Assembly: GCF_963576545.1 (NCBI RefSeq)
Contig: NW_026870596.1
Coordinates: 62,001 to 126,000 of the forward strand
Length of the DNA stretch: 64,000 nt
DNA from: Limanda limanda
Lineage: Eukaryota > Chordata > Actinopteri > Pleuronectiformes > Pleuronectidae
Reading direction: 5' to 3'
The notes under the pieces are model-generated. The model worked only from the letters and a program-made list of their open reading frames with translations, was not told the DNA's origin and did no database searches. Shown one piece after another: positions 24,801-37,500 of this stretch. Both the position numbers and the translations under genes were made by a program. How positions within the stretch are numbered: the first letter of the stretch is position 1; every line of letters starts with the position of its first letter.

Positions 24801-27410
24801 GAAGGTCGTACAAGCTCAAGGATGGTACCAATCGATCTGCAGGACCCAAATTAGTCCAGATGCAACCACTTTCCAAGTCTCTCCGACCTTCACAAAAAAA
24901 GTTATTCAAGAATATCTCTTTCTCCTATGTGCTTTCATCCCTAACCCTAACCCTAACCCTTCCGAAAGTCGGAGAAGCTCAAGGATGGTACCGATCGATG
25001 CGCATTACCCCATTTAGTGGGGGAAGAGCCTACTTGCAAGTCTCTCCGACCTTCACAAAAAAAGTTATTCAAGAATATCTCCTCAGATTTGGGGGAATTC
25101 TGTCGGTCGACCTCTTCCGAAGGTCGTACAAGCTCGGGGATGGTACCAATCGATCCGCAGGACCCAAATTAGTCCAGATGCAACCACTTTCCAAGTCTCT
25201 CCGACCTTCACAAAAAAAGTTATTCAAGAATATCTCTTTCTCCTATGTGCTTTCATCCCTAACCCTAACCCTTCCGAAAGTCGGAGAAGCTCAAGGATGG
25301 TACCAATCTATGCGCATTACCCCATTTAGTGGGGGTAGAGCCTACTTGCAAGTCTCTCCGACCTTCACAAAAAAAGTTATTCAAGAATATCTCCTCAGAT
25401 TTGGGGGAATTCTGTCGGTCGACCTCTTTCGAAGGTCGTACAAGCTCGGGGATGGTACCAATCGATCCGCAGGACCCAAATTAGTCCAGATGCAACCACT
25501 TTCCAAGTCTCTCCGACCTTCACAAAAAAAGTTATTCAAGAATATCTCTTTCTCCTATGTGCTTTCATCCCTAACCCTAACCCTAACCCTTCCGAAAGTC
25601 GGAGAAGCTCAAGGATGGTACCGATCGATGCGCATTACCCCATTTAGTGGGGGTAAAGCCTACTTGCAAGTCTCTCCGACCTTCACAAAAAAAGTTATTC
25701 AAGAATATCTCCTCAGATTTGGGGGAATTTCGTCGGTCAACCTCTTCCGAAGGTCGTACAAGCTCAAGGATGGTACCAATCGATCTGCAGGACCCAAATT
25801 AGTCCAGATTCAACCACTTTCCAAGTCTCTCCGACCTTCACAAAAAAAGTTATTCAAGAATATCTCTTTCTCCTATGTGCTTTCATCCCTAACCCTAACC
25901 CTAACCCTTCCGAAAGTCGGAGAAGCTCAAGGATGGTACCGATCGATGTGCATTACCCCATTTAGTGGGGGTAGAGCCTACTTGCAAGTCTCTCCGACCT
26001 TCACAAAAAAAGTTATTCAAGAATATCTCCTCAGATTTGGGGGAATTTCGTCGGTTGACCTCTTCCGAAGGTCGTACAAGCTCAAGGATGGTACCAATCG
26101 ATCTGCAGGACCCAAATTAGTCCAGATGCAACCACTTTCCAAGTCTCTCCGACCTTCACAAAAAAAGTTATTCAAGAATATCTCTTTCTCCTATGTGCTT
26201 TCATCCCTAACCCTAACCCTAACCCTTCCGAAAGTCGGAGAAGCTCAAGGATGGTACCGATCGATGCGCATTACCCCATTTAGTGGGGGAAGAGCCTACT
26301 TGCAAGTCTCTCCGACCTTCACAAAAAAAGTTATTCAAGAATATCTCCTCAGATTTGGGGGAATTCTGTCGGTCGACCTCTTCCGAAGGTCGTACAAGCT
26401 CGGGGATGGTACCAATCGATCCGCAGGACCCAAATTAGTCCAGATGCAACCACTTTCCAAGTCTCTCCGACCTTCACAAAAAAAGTTATTCAAGAATATC
26501 TCTTTCTCCTATGTGCTTTCATCCCTAACCCTAACCCTTCCGAAAGTCGGAGAAGCTCAAAGATGGTACCGATCGATGCGCATTACCTTATTTAGTGGGG
26601 GTAGAGCCTACTTGCAAGTCTCTCCGACCTTCACAAAAAAAGTTATTCAAGAATATCTCTTTCTCCTATGTGCTTTCATCCCTAACCCTAACCCTTCCGA
26701 AAGTCGGAGAAGCTCAAGGATGGTACCGATCGATGCGCGCTACCCCATTTAGTGGGGGTAGAGCCTACTTGCAAGTCTCTCCGACCTTCACAAAAAAAGT
26801 TATTCAAGAATATCTCTTTCTCCTATGTGCTTTCATCCCTAACCCTAACCCTAACCCTTCCGAAAGTCGGAGAAGCTCAAGGATGGTACTGATCGATGCG
26901 CGCAACCCCATTTAGTGGGGGTAGAGCCTACTTGCAAGTCTCTCCGACCTTCACAAAAAAAGTTATTCAAGAATATCTCCTCAGATTTGGGGGAATTTCG
27001 TCGGTCGACCTCTTCCGAAGGTCGTACAAGCTCGGGGATGGTACCAATCGATCCGCAGGACCCAAATTAGTCCAGATGCAACCACTTTCCAAGTCTCTCC
27101 GACCTTCACAAAAAAAGTTATTCAAGAATATCTCTTTCTCCTATGTGCTTTCATCCCTAACCCTAACCCTTCCGAAAGTCGGAGAAGCTCAAGGATGGTA
27201 CTGATCGATGCGCGCTACCCCATTTAGTGGGGGTAGAGCCTACTTGCAAGTCTCTCCGACCTTCACAAAAAAAGTTATTCAAGAATATCTCTTTCTCCTA
27301 TGTGCTTTCATCCCTAACCCTAACCCTAACCCTTCCGAAAGTCGGAGAAGCTCAAGGATGGTACTGATCGATGCGCGCTACCCCATTTAGTGGGGGTAGA
27401 GCCTACTTGC
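18867..27410 (+). repeat. HOR cycle 4 (8544 bp, longest)
   Basis: This cycle contains 19 A3, 11 A2 and 24 B. The B* copies lie near 19742 and 22906. It contains an internal repeat with 3164-bp offset (units around 19792-21200 recur at 22956-24370), and 22737-27836 copies 7370-12469 at offset 15367. A private change at about 25430 (tctttcgaagg for tcttccgaagg) separates it from the cycle 1 copy. The gaacctcaaagatgg variant beside the gcagatt tail is shared with cycle 1 and absent from the later cycles. Confidence 0.9.
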
Positions 27411-28684
27411 AAGTCTCTCCGACCTTCACAAAAAAAGTTATTCAAGAATATCTCCTCAGATTTGGGGGAATTTCGTCGGTCGACCTCTTCCGAAGGTCGT
27501 ACAAGCTCGGGGATGGTACCAATCGATCCGCAGGACCCAAATTAGTCCAGATGCAACCACTTTCCAAGTCTCTCCGACCTTCACAAAAAAAGTTATTCAA
27601 GAATATCTCCTCAGATTTGGGGGAATTCTGTCGGTCGACCTCTTCCGAAGGTCGTACAAGCTCGGGGATGGTACCAATCGATCCGCAGGACCCAAATTAG
27701 TCCAGATGCAACCACTTTCCAAGTCTCTCCGACCTTCACAAAAAAAGTTATTCAAGAATATCTCTTTCTCCTATGTGCTTTCATCCCTAACCCTAACCCT
27801 TCCGAAAGTCGGAGAAGCTCAAGGATGGTACCGATCGATGCGCGCTACCCCATTTAGTGGGGGTAGAGCCTACTTGCAAGTCTCTCCGACCTTCACAAAA
27901 AAAGTTATTCAAGAATATCTCTTTCTCCTATGTGCTTTCATCCCTAACCCTAACCCTAACCCTTCCGAAAGTCGGAGAAGCTCAAGGATGGTACCGATCG
28001 ATGCGCGCTACCCCATTTAGTGGGGGTAGAGCCTACTTGCAAGTCTCTCCGACCTTCACAAAAAAAGTTATTCAAGAATATCTCTTTCTCCTATGTGCTT
28101 TCATCCCTAACCCTAACCCTAACCCTTCCGAAAGTCGGAGAAGCTCAAGGATGGTTCTGATCGATGCGCGCAACCCCATTTAGTGGGGGTAGAGCCTACT
28201 TGCAAGTCTCTCCGACCTTCACAAAAAAAGTTATTCAAGAATATCTCCTCAGATTTGGGGGAATTTCGTCGGTCGACCTCTTCCGAAGGTCGTACAAGCT
28301 CGGGGATGGTACCAATCGATCCGCAGGACCCAAATTAGTCCAGATGCAACCACTTTCCAAGTCTCTCCGACCTTCACAAAAAAAGTTATTCAAGAATATC
28401 TCTTTCTCCTATGTGCTTTCATCCCTAACCCTAACCCTAACCCTTCCGAAAGTCGGAGAAGCTCAAGGATGGTACTGATCGATGCGCGCTACCCCATTTA
28501 GTGGGGGTAGAGCCTACTTGCAAGTCTCTCCGACCTTCACAAAAAAAGTTATTCAAGAATATCTCTTTCTCCTATGTGCTTTCATCCCTAACCCTAACCC
28601 TAACCCTTCCGAAAGTCGGAGAAGCTCAAGGATGGTACTGATCGATGCGCGCTACCCCATTTAGTGGGGGTAGAGCCTACTTGC
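27411..28684 (+). repeat. HOR cycle 5 (1274 bp, shortest)
   Basis: This cycle has only 4 A3, 1 A2 and 3 B: BB-A2, A3, A3, B-A3, A3. It is essentially the closing part of a cycle joined straight to an opening B-B tandem, which looks like a large internal deletion by unequal exchange. A private T at 28156 (ggttctgatc) lies inside it. Confidence 0.88.
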
Positions 28685-31600
28685 AAGTCTCTCCGACCTT
28701 CACAAAAAAAGTTATTCAAGAATATCTCCTCAGATTTGGGGGAATTTCGTCGGTCGACCTCTTCCGAAGGTCGTACAAGCTCGGGGATGGTACCAATCGA
28801 TCCGCAGGACCCAAATTAGTCCAGATGCAACCACTTTCCAAGTCTCTCCGACCTTCACAAAAAAAGTTATTCAAGAATATCTCCTCAGATTTGGGGGAAT
28901 TCTGTCGGTCGACCTCTTCCGAAGGTCGTACAAGCTCGGGGATGGTACCAATCGATCCGCAGGACCCAAATTAGTCCAGATGCAACCACTTTCCAAGTCT
29001 CTCCGACCTTCACAAAAAAAGTTATTCAAGAATATCTCTTTCTCCTATGTGCTTTCATCCCTAACCCTAACCCTAACCCTTCCGAAAGTCGGAGAAGCTC
29101 AAGGATGGTACCGATCGATGCGCATTACCCCATTTAGTGGGGGTAGAGCCTACTTGCAAGTCTCTCCGACCTTCACAAAAAAAGTTATTCAAGAATATCT
29201 CCTCAGATTTGGGGGAATTTCGTCGGTCGACCTCTTCCGAAGGTCGTACAAGCTCAAAGATGGTACCAATCGATCTGCAGGACCCAAATTAGTCCAGATG
29301 CAACCACTTTCCAAGTCTCTCCGACCTTCACAAAAAAAGTTATTCAAGAATATCTCTTTCTCCTATGTGCTTTCATCCCTAACCCTAACCCTTCCGAAAG
29401 TCGGAGAAGCTCAAGGATGGTACCGATCGATGCGCATTACCCCATTTAGTGGGGGAAGAGCCTACTTGCAAGTCTCTCCGACCTTCACAAAAAAAGTTAT
29501 TCAAGAATATCTCCTCAGATTTGGGGGAATTCTGTCGGTCGACCTCTTCCGAAGGTCGTAAAAGCTCGGGGATGGTACCAATCGATCCGCAGGACCCAAA
29601 TTAGTCCAGATGCAACCACTTTCCAAGTCTCTCCGACCTTCACAAAAAAAGTTATTCAAGAATATCTCTTTCTCCTATGTGCTTTCATCCCTAACCCTAA
29701 CCCTTCCGAAAGTCGGAGAAGCTCAAGGATGGTACCGATCGATGCAGATTACCCCATTTAGTGGGGGTAGAGCCTACTTGCAAGTCTCTCCGACCTTCAC
29801 AAAAAAAGTTATTCAAGAATATCTCCTCAGATTTGGGGGAATTCTGTCGGTCGACCTCTTCCGAAGGTCGTACAAGCTCGGGGATGGTACCAATCGATCT
29901 GCAGGACCCAAATTAGTCCAGATGCAACCACTTTCCAAGTCTCTCCGACCTTCACAAAAAAAGTTATTCAAGAATATCTCTTTCTCCTATGTGCTTTCAT
30001 CCCTAACCCTAACCCTAACCCTTCCGAAAGTCGGAGAAGCTCAAGAATGGTACCGATCGATGTGCATTACCCCATTTAGTGGGGGTAAAGCCTACTTGCA
30101 AGTCTCTCCGACCTTCACAAAAAAAGTTATTCAAGAATATCTCCTCAGATTTGGGGGAATTTCGTCGGTCAACCTCTTCCGAAGGTCGTACAAGCTCAAG
30201 GATGGTACCAATCGATCTGCAGGACCCAAATTAGTCCAGATTCAACCACTTTCCAAGTCTCTCCGACCTTCACAAAAAAAGTTATTCAAGAATATCTCTT
30301 TCTCCTATGTGCTTTCATCCCTAACCCTAACCCTAACCCTTCCGAAAGTCGGAGAAGCTCAAGGATGGTACCGATCGATGTGCATTACCCCGTTTAGTGG
30401 GGGTAGAGCCTACTTGCAAGTCTCTCCGACCTTCACAAAAAAAGTTATTCAAGAATATCTCCTCAGATTTGGGGGAATTTCGTCGGTTGACCTCTTCCGA
30501 AGGTCGTACAAGCTCAAGGATGGTACCAATCGATCTGCAGGACCCAAATTAGTCCAGATGCAACCACTTTCCAAGTCTCTCCGACCTTCACAAAAAAAGT
30601 TATTCAAGAATATCTCTTTCTCCTATGTGCTTTCATCCCTAACCCTAACCCTAACCCTTCCGAAAGTCGGAGAAGCTCAAGGATGGTACCGATCGATGCG
30701 CATTACCCCATTTAGTGGGAAAAGAGCCTACTTGCAAGTCTCTCCGACCTTCACAAAAAAAGTTATTCAAGAATATCTCCTCAGATTTGGGGGAATTCTG
30801 TCGGTCGACCTCTTCCGAAGGTCGTACAAGCTCGGGGATGGTACCAATCGATCCGCAGGACCCAAATTAGTCCAAATGCAACCACTTTCCAAGTCTCTCC
30901 GACCTTCACAAAAAAAGTTATTCAAGAATATCTCTTTCTCCTATGTGCTTTCATCCCTAACCCTAACCCTTCCGAAAGTCGGAGAAGCTCAAGGATGGTA
31001 CCGATCTATGCGCATTACCCCATTTAGTGGGGGTAGAGCCTACTTGCAAGTCTCTCCGACCTTCACAAAAAAAGTTATTCAAGAATATCTCCTCAGATTT
31101 GGGGGAATTCTGTCGGTCGACCTCTTCCGAAGGTCGTACAAGCTCGGGGATGGTACCAATCGATCCGCAGGACCCAAATTAGTCCAGATGCAACCACTTT
31201 CCAAGTCTCTCCGACCTTCACAAAAAAAGTTATTCAAGAATATCTCTTTCTCCTATGTGCTTTCATCCCTAACCCTAACCCTAACCCTTCCGAAAGTCGG
31301 AGAAGCTCAAGGATGGTACCGATCGATGTGCATTACCCCATTTAGTGGGGGTAAAGCCTACTTGCAAGTCTCTCCGACCTTCACAAAAAAAGTTATTCAA
31401 GAATATCTCCTCAGATTTGGGGGAATTTCGTCGGTCAACCTCTTCCGAAGGTCGTACAAGCTCAAGGATGGTACCAATCGATCTGCAGGACCCAAATTAG
31501 TCCAGATTCAACCACTTTCCAAGTCTCTCCGACCTTCACAAAAAAAGTTATTCAAGAATATCTCTTTCTCCTATGTGCTTTCATCCCTAACCCTAACCCT

Positions 31601-33583
31601 AACCCTTCCGAAAGTCGGAGAAGCTCAAGGATGGTACCGATCGATGTGCATTACCCCATTTAGTGGGGGTAGAGCCTACTTGCAAGTCTCTCCGACCTTC
31701 ACAAAAAAAGTTATTCAAGAATATCTCCTCAGATTTGGGGGAATTTCGTCGGTTGACCTCTTCCGAAGGTCGTACAAGCTCAAGGATGGTACCAATCGAT
31801 CTGCAGGACCCAAATTAGTCCAGATGCAACCACTTTCCAAGTCTCTCCGACCTTCACAAAAAAAGTTATTCAAGAATATCTCTTTCTCCTATGTGCTTTC
31901 ATCCCTAACCCTAACCCTTCCGAAAGTCGGAGAAGCTCAAGGATGGTACCGATCGATGCGCATTACCCCATTTAGTGGGGGAAGAGCCTACTTGCAAGTC
32001 TCTCCGACCTTCACAAAAAAAGTTATTCAAGAATATCTCCTCAGATTTGGGGGAATTCTGTCGGTCGACCTCTTCCGAAGGTCGTACAAGCTCGGGGATG
32101 GTACCAATCGATCCGCAGGACCCAAATTAGTCCAGATGCAACCACTTTCCAAGTCTCTCCGACCTTCACAAAAAAAGTTATTCAAGAATATCTCTTTCTC
32201 CTATGTGCTTTCATCCCTAACCCTAACCCTTCCGAAAGTCGGAGAAGCTCAAGGATGGTACCGATCGATGCGCATTACCCCATTTAGTGGGGGTAGAGCC
32301 TACTTGCAAGTCTCTCCGACCTTCACAAAAAAAGTTATTCAAGAATATCTCTTTCTCCTATGTGCTTTCATCCCTAACCCTAACCCTAACCCTTCCGAAA
32401 GTCGGAGAAGCTCAAGGATGGTACCGATCGATGCGCATTACCCCATTTAGTGGGGGAAGAGCCTACTTGCAAGTCTCTCCGACCTTCACAAAAAAAGTTA
32501 TTCAAGAATATCTCCTCAGATTTGGGGGAATTCTGTCGGTCGACCTCTTCCGAAGGTCGTACAAGCTCGGGGATGGTACCAATCGATCCGCAGGACCCAA
32601 ATTAGTCCAGATGCAACCACTTTCCAAGTCTCTCCGACCTTCACAAAAAAAGTTATTCAAGAATATCTCTTTCTCCTATGTGCTTTCATCCCTAACCCTA
32701 ACCCTTCCGAAAGTCGGAGAAGCTCAAGGATGGTACCGATCGATGCGCGCTACCCCATTTAGTGGGGGTAAAGCCTACTTGCAAGTCTCTCCGACCTTCA
32801 CAAAAAAAGTTATTCAAGAATATCTCTTTCTCCTATGTGCTTTCATCCCTAACCCTAACCCTAACCCTTCCGAAAGTCGGAGAAGCTCAAGGATGGTACC
32901 GATCGATGCGCGCTACCCCATTTAGTGGGGGTAGAGCCTACTTGCAAGTCTCTCCGACCTTCACAAAAAAAGTTATTCAAGAATATCTCTTTCTCCTATG
33001 TGCTTTCATCCCTAACCCTAACCCTTCCGAAAGTCGGAGAAGCTCAAGGATGGTACTGATCGATGCGCGCAACCCCATTTAGTGGGGGTAGAGCCTACTT
33101 GCAAGTCTCTCCGACCTTCACAAAAAAAGTTATTCAAGAATATCTCCTCAGATTTGGGGGAATTTCGTCGGTCGACCTCTTCCGAAGGTCGTACAAGCTC
33201 GGGGATGGTACCAATCGATCCGCAGGACCCAAATTAGTCCAGATGCAACCACTTTCCAAGTCTCTCCGACCTTCACAAAAAAAGTTATTCAAGAATATCT
33301 CTTTCTCCTATGTGCTTTCATCCCTAACCCTAACCCTAACCCTTCCGAAAGTCGGAGAAGCTCAAGGATGGTACTGATCGATGCGCGCTACCCCATTTAG
33401 TGGGGGTAGAGCCTACTTGCAAGTCTCTCCGACCTTCACAAAAAAAGTTATTCAAGAATATCTCTTTCTCCTATGTGCTTTCATCCCTAACCCTAACCCT
33501 AACCCTTCCGAAAGTCGGAGAAGCTCAAGGATGGTACTGATCGATGCGCGCTACCCCATTTAGTGGGGGTAGAGCCTACTTGC
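28685..33583 (+). repeat. HOR cycle 6 (4899 bp)
   Basis: This cycle contains 10 A3, 7 A2 and 14 B: BB-A3, B-A2, B*-A2, B-A3 x3, B-A2, B-A3, B-A3, B-A2, B-A2, A3, B-A2, A3, A2, B-A3, A3. The B* copy lies near 29560. Private changes include taccccgttt at 30392, tagtgggaaaagagc near 30720 and tccaaatgc near 30875. It is the first cycle with the gaagctcaagg form beside the gcagatt tail. Confidence 0.88.
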
Positions 33584-34508
33584 AAGTCTCTCCGACCTTC
33601 ACAAAAAAAGTTATTCAAGAATATCTCCTCAGATTTGGGGGAATTTCGTCGGTCGACCTCTTCCGAAGGTCGTACAAGCTCGGGGATGGTACCAATCGAT
33701 CCGCAGGACCCAAATTAGTCCAGATGCAACCACTTTTCAAGTCTCTCCGACCTTCACAAAAAAAGTTATTCAAGAATATCTCCTCAGATTTGGGGGAATT
33801 CTGTCGGTCGACCTCTTCCGAAGGTCGTACAAGCTCGGGGATGGTACCAATCGATCCGCAGGACCCAAATTAGTCCAGATGCAACCACTTTCCAAGTCTC
33901 TCCGACCTTCACAAAAAAAGTTATTCAAGAATATCTCTTTCTCCTATGTGCTTTCATCCCTAACCCTAACCCTAACCCTTCCGAAAGTCGGAGAAGCTCA
34001 AGGATGGTACCGATCGATGCGCATTACCCCATTTAGTGGGGGTAGAGCCTACTTGCAAGTCTCTCCGACCTTCACAAAAAAAGTTATTCAAGAATATCTC
34101 CTCAGATTTGGGGGAATTTCGTCGGTCGACCTCTTCCGAAGGTCGTACAAGCTCAAAGATGGTACCAATCGATCTGCAGGACCCAAATTAGTCCAGATGC
34201 AACCACTTTCCAAGTCTCTCCGACCTTCACAAAAAAAGTTATTCAAGAATATCTCTTTCTCCTATGTGCTTTCATCCCTAACCCTAACCCTTCCGAAAGT
34301 CGGAGAAGCTCAAGGATGGTACCGATCGATGCGCATTACCCCATTTAGTGGGGGAAGAGCCTACTTGCAAGTCTCTCCGACCTTCACAAAAAAAGTTATT
34401 CAAGAATATCTCCTCAGATTTGGGGGAATTCTGTCGGTCGACCTCTTCCGAAGGTCGTAAAAGCTCGGGGATGGTACCAATCGATCCGCAGGACCCAAAT
34501 TAGTCCAG

Positions 34509-37500
34509 ATGCAACCACTTTCCAAGTCTCTCCGACCTTCACAAAAAAAGTTATTCAAGAATATCTCTTTCTCCTATGTGCTTTCATCCCTAACCCTAAC
34601 CCTTCCGAAAGTCGGAGAAGCTCAAGGATGGTACCGATCGATGCAGATTACCCCATTTAGTGGGGGTAGAGCCTACTTGCAAGTCTCTCCGACCTTCACA
34701 AAAAAAGTTATTCAAGAATATCTCCTCAGATTTGGGGGAATTCTGTCGGTCGACCTCTTCCGAAGGTCGTACAAGCTCGGGGATGGTACCAATCGATCTG
34801 CAGGACCCAAATTAGTCCAGATGCAACCACTTTCCAAGTCTCTCCGACCTTCACAAAAAAAGTTATTCAAGAATATCTCTTTCTCCTATGTGCTTTCATC
34901 CCTAACCCTAACCCTAACCCTTCCGAAAGTCGGAGAAGCTCAAGAATGGTACCGATCGATGTGCATTACCCCATTTAGTGGGGGTAAAGCCTACTTGCAA
35001 GTCTCTCCGACCTTCACAAAAAAAGTTATTCAAGAATATCTCCTCAGATTTGGGGGAATTTCGTCGGTCAACCTCTTCCGAAGGTCGTACAAGCTCAAGG
35101 ATGGTACCAATCGATCTGCAGGACCCAAATTAGTCCAGATTCAACCACTTTCCAAGTCTCTCCGACCTTCACAAAAAAAGTTATTCAAGAATATCTCTTT
35201 CTCCTATGTGCTTTCATCCCTAACCCTAACCCTAACCCTTCCGAAAGTCGGAGAAGCTCAAGGATGGTACCGATCGATGTGCATTACCCCATTTAGTGGG
35301 GGTAGAGCCTACTTGCAAGTCTCTCCGACCTTCACAAAAAAAGTTATTCAAGAATATCTCCTCAGATTTGGGGGAATTTCGTCGGTTGACCTCTTCCGAA
35401 GGTCGTACAAGCTCAAGGATGGTACCAATCGATCTGCAGGACCCAAATTAGTCCAGATGCAACCACTTTCCAAGTCTCTCCGACCTTCACAAAAAAAGTT
35501 ATTCAAGAATATCTCTTTCTCCTATGTGCTTTCATCCCTAACCCTAACCCTAACCCTTCCGAAAGTCGGAGAAGCTCAAGGATGGTACCGATCGATGCGC
35601 ATTACCCCATTTAGTGGGGGAAGAGCCTACTTGCAAGTCTCTCCGACCTTCACAAAAAAAGTTATTCAAGAATATCTCCTCAGATTTGGGGGAATTCTGT
35701 CGGTCGACCTCTTCCGAAGGTCGTACAAGCTCGGGGATGGTACCAATCGATCCGCAGGACCCAAATTAGTCCAGATGCAACCACTTTCCAAGTCTCTCCG
35801 ACCTTCACAAAAAAAGTTATTCAAGAATATCTCTTTCTCCTATGTGCTTTCATCCCTAACCCTAACCCTTCCGAAAGTCGGAGAAGCTCAAGGATGGTAC
35901 CGATCGATGCAGATTACCCCATTTAGTGGGGGTAGAGCCTACTTGCAAGTCTCTCCGACCTTCACAAAAAAAGTTATTCAAGAATATCTCCTCAGATTTG
36001 GGGGAATTCTGTCGGTCGACCTCTTCCGAAGGTCGTACAAGCTCGGGGATGGTACCAATCGATCTGCAGGACCCAAATTAGTCCAGATGCAACCACTTTC
36101 CAAGTCTCTCCGACCTTCACAAAAAAAGTTATTCAAGAATATCTCTTTCTCCTATGTGCTTTCATCCCTAACCCTAACCCTAACCCTTCCGAAAGTCGGA
36201 GAAGCTCAAGAATGGTACCGATCGATGTGCATTACCCCATTTAGTGGGGGTAAAGCCTACTTGCAAGTCTCTCCGACCTTCACAAAAAAAGTTATTCAAG
36301 AATATCTCCTCAGATTTGGGGGAATTTCGTCGGTCAACCTCTTCCGAAGGTCGTACAAGCTCAAGGATGGTACCAATCGATCTGCAGGACCCAAATTAGT
36401 CCAGATTCAACCACTTTCCAAGTCTCTCCGACCTTCACAAAAAAAGTTATTCAAGAATATCTCTTTCTCCTATGTGCTTTCATCCCTAACCCTAACCCTA
36501 ACCCTTCCGAAAGTCGGAGAAGCTCAAGGATGGTACCGATCGATGTGCATTACCCCATTTAGTGGGGGTAGAGCCTACTTGCAAGTCTCTCCGACCTTCA
36601 CAAAAAAAGTTATTCAAGAATATCTCCTCAGATTTGGGGGAATTTCGTCGGTTGACCTCTTCCGAAGGTCGTACAAGCTCAAGGATGGTACCAATCGATC
36701 TGCAGGACCCAAATTAGTCCAGATGCAACCACTTTCCAAGTCTCTCCGACCTTCACAAAAAAAGTTATTCAAGAATATCTCTTTCTCCTATGTGCTTTCA
36801 TCCCTAACCCTAACCCTAACCCTTCCGAAAGTCGGAGAAGCTCAAGGATGGTACCGATCGATGCGCATTACCCCATTTAGTGGGGGAAGAGCCTACTTGC
36901 AAGTCTCTCCGACCTTCACAAAAAAAGTTATTCAAGAATATCTCCTCAGATTTGGGGGAATTCTGTCGGTCGACCTCTTCCGAAGGTCGTACAAGCTCGG
37001 GGATGGTACCAATCGATCCGCAGGACCCAAATTAGTCCAGATGCAACCACTTTCCAAGTCTCTCCGACCTTCACAAAAAAAGTTATTCAAGAATATCTCT
37101 TTCTCCTATGTGCTTTCATCCCTAACCCTAACCCTTCCGAAAGTCGGAGAAGCTCAAGGATGGTACCGATCTATGCGCATTACCCCATTTAGTGGGGGTA
37201 GAGCCTACTTGCAAGTCTCTCCGACCTTCACAAAAAAAGTTATTCAAGAATATCTCCTCAGATTTGGGGGAATTCTGTCGGTCGACCTCTTCCGAAGGTC
37301 GTACAAGCTCGGGGATGGTACCAATCGATCCGCAGGACCCAAATTAGTCCAGATGCAACCACTTTCCAAGTCTCTCCGACCTTCACAAAAAAAGTTATTC
37401 AAGAATATCTCTTTCTCCTATGTGCTTTCATCCCTAACCCTAACCCTAACCCTTCCGAAAGTCGGAGAAGCTCAAGGATGGTACCGATCGATGCGCATTA

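Larger units (their letters stand above)
7370..27836 (+). repeat. Long-range duplication: 7370-12469 and 22737-27836 (offset 15367)
   Basis: About 5.1 kb of identical unit order, with two single-base differences noticed (10816/26183 and about 10063/25430). It begins just after an A3/A2 difference in the telomeric block and ends at a tail difference (gatctatgcgcatt vs gatcgatgcgcgct). Part of the left copy is also duplicated at offset 4120, so the two duplication events are nested. Confidence 0.85.
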
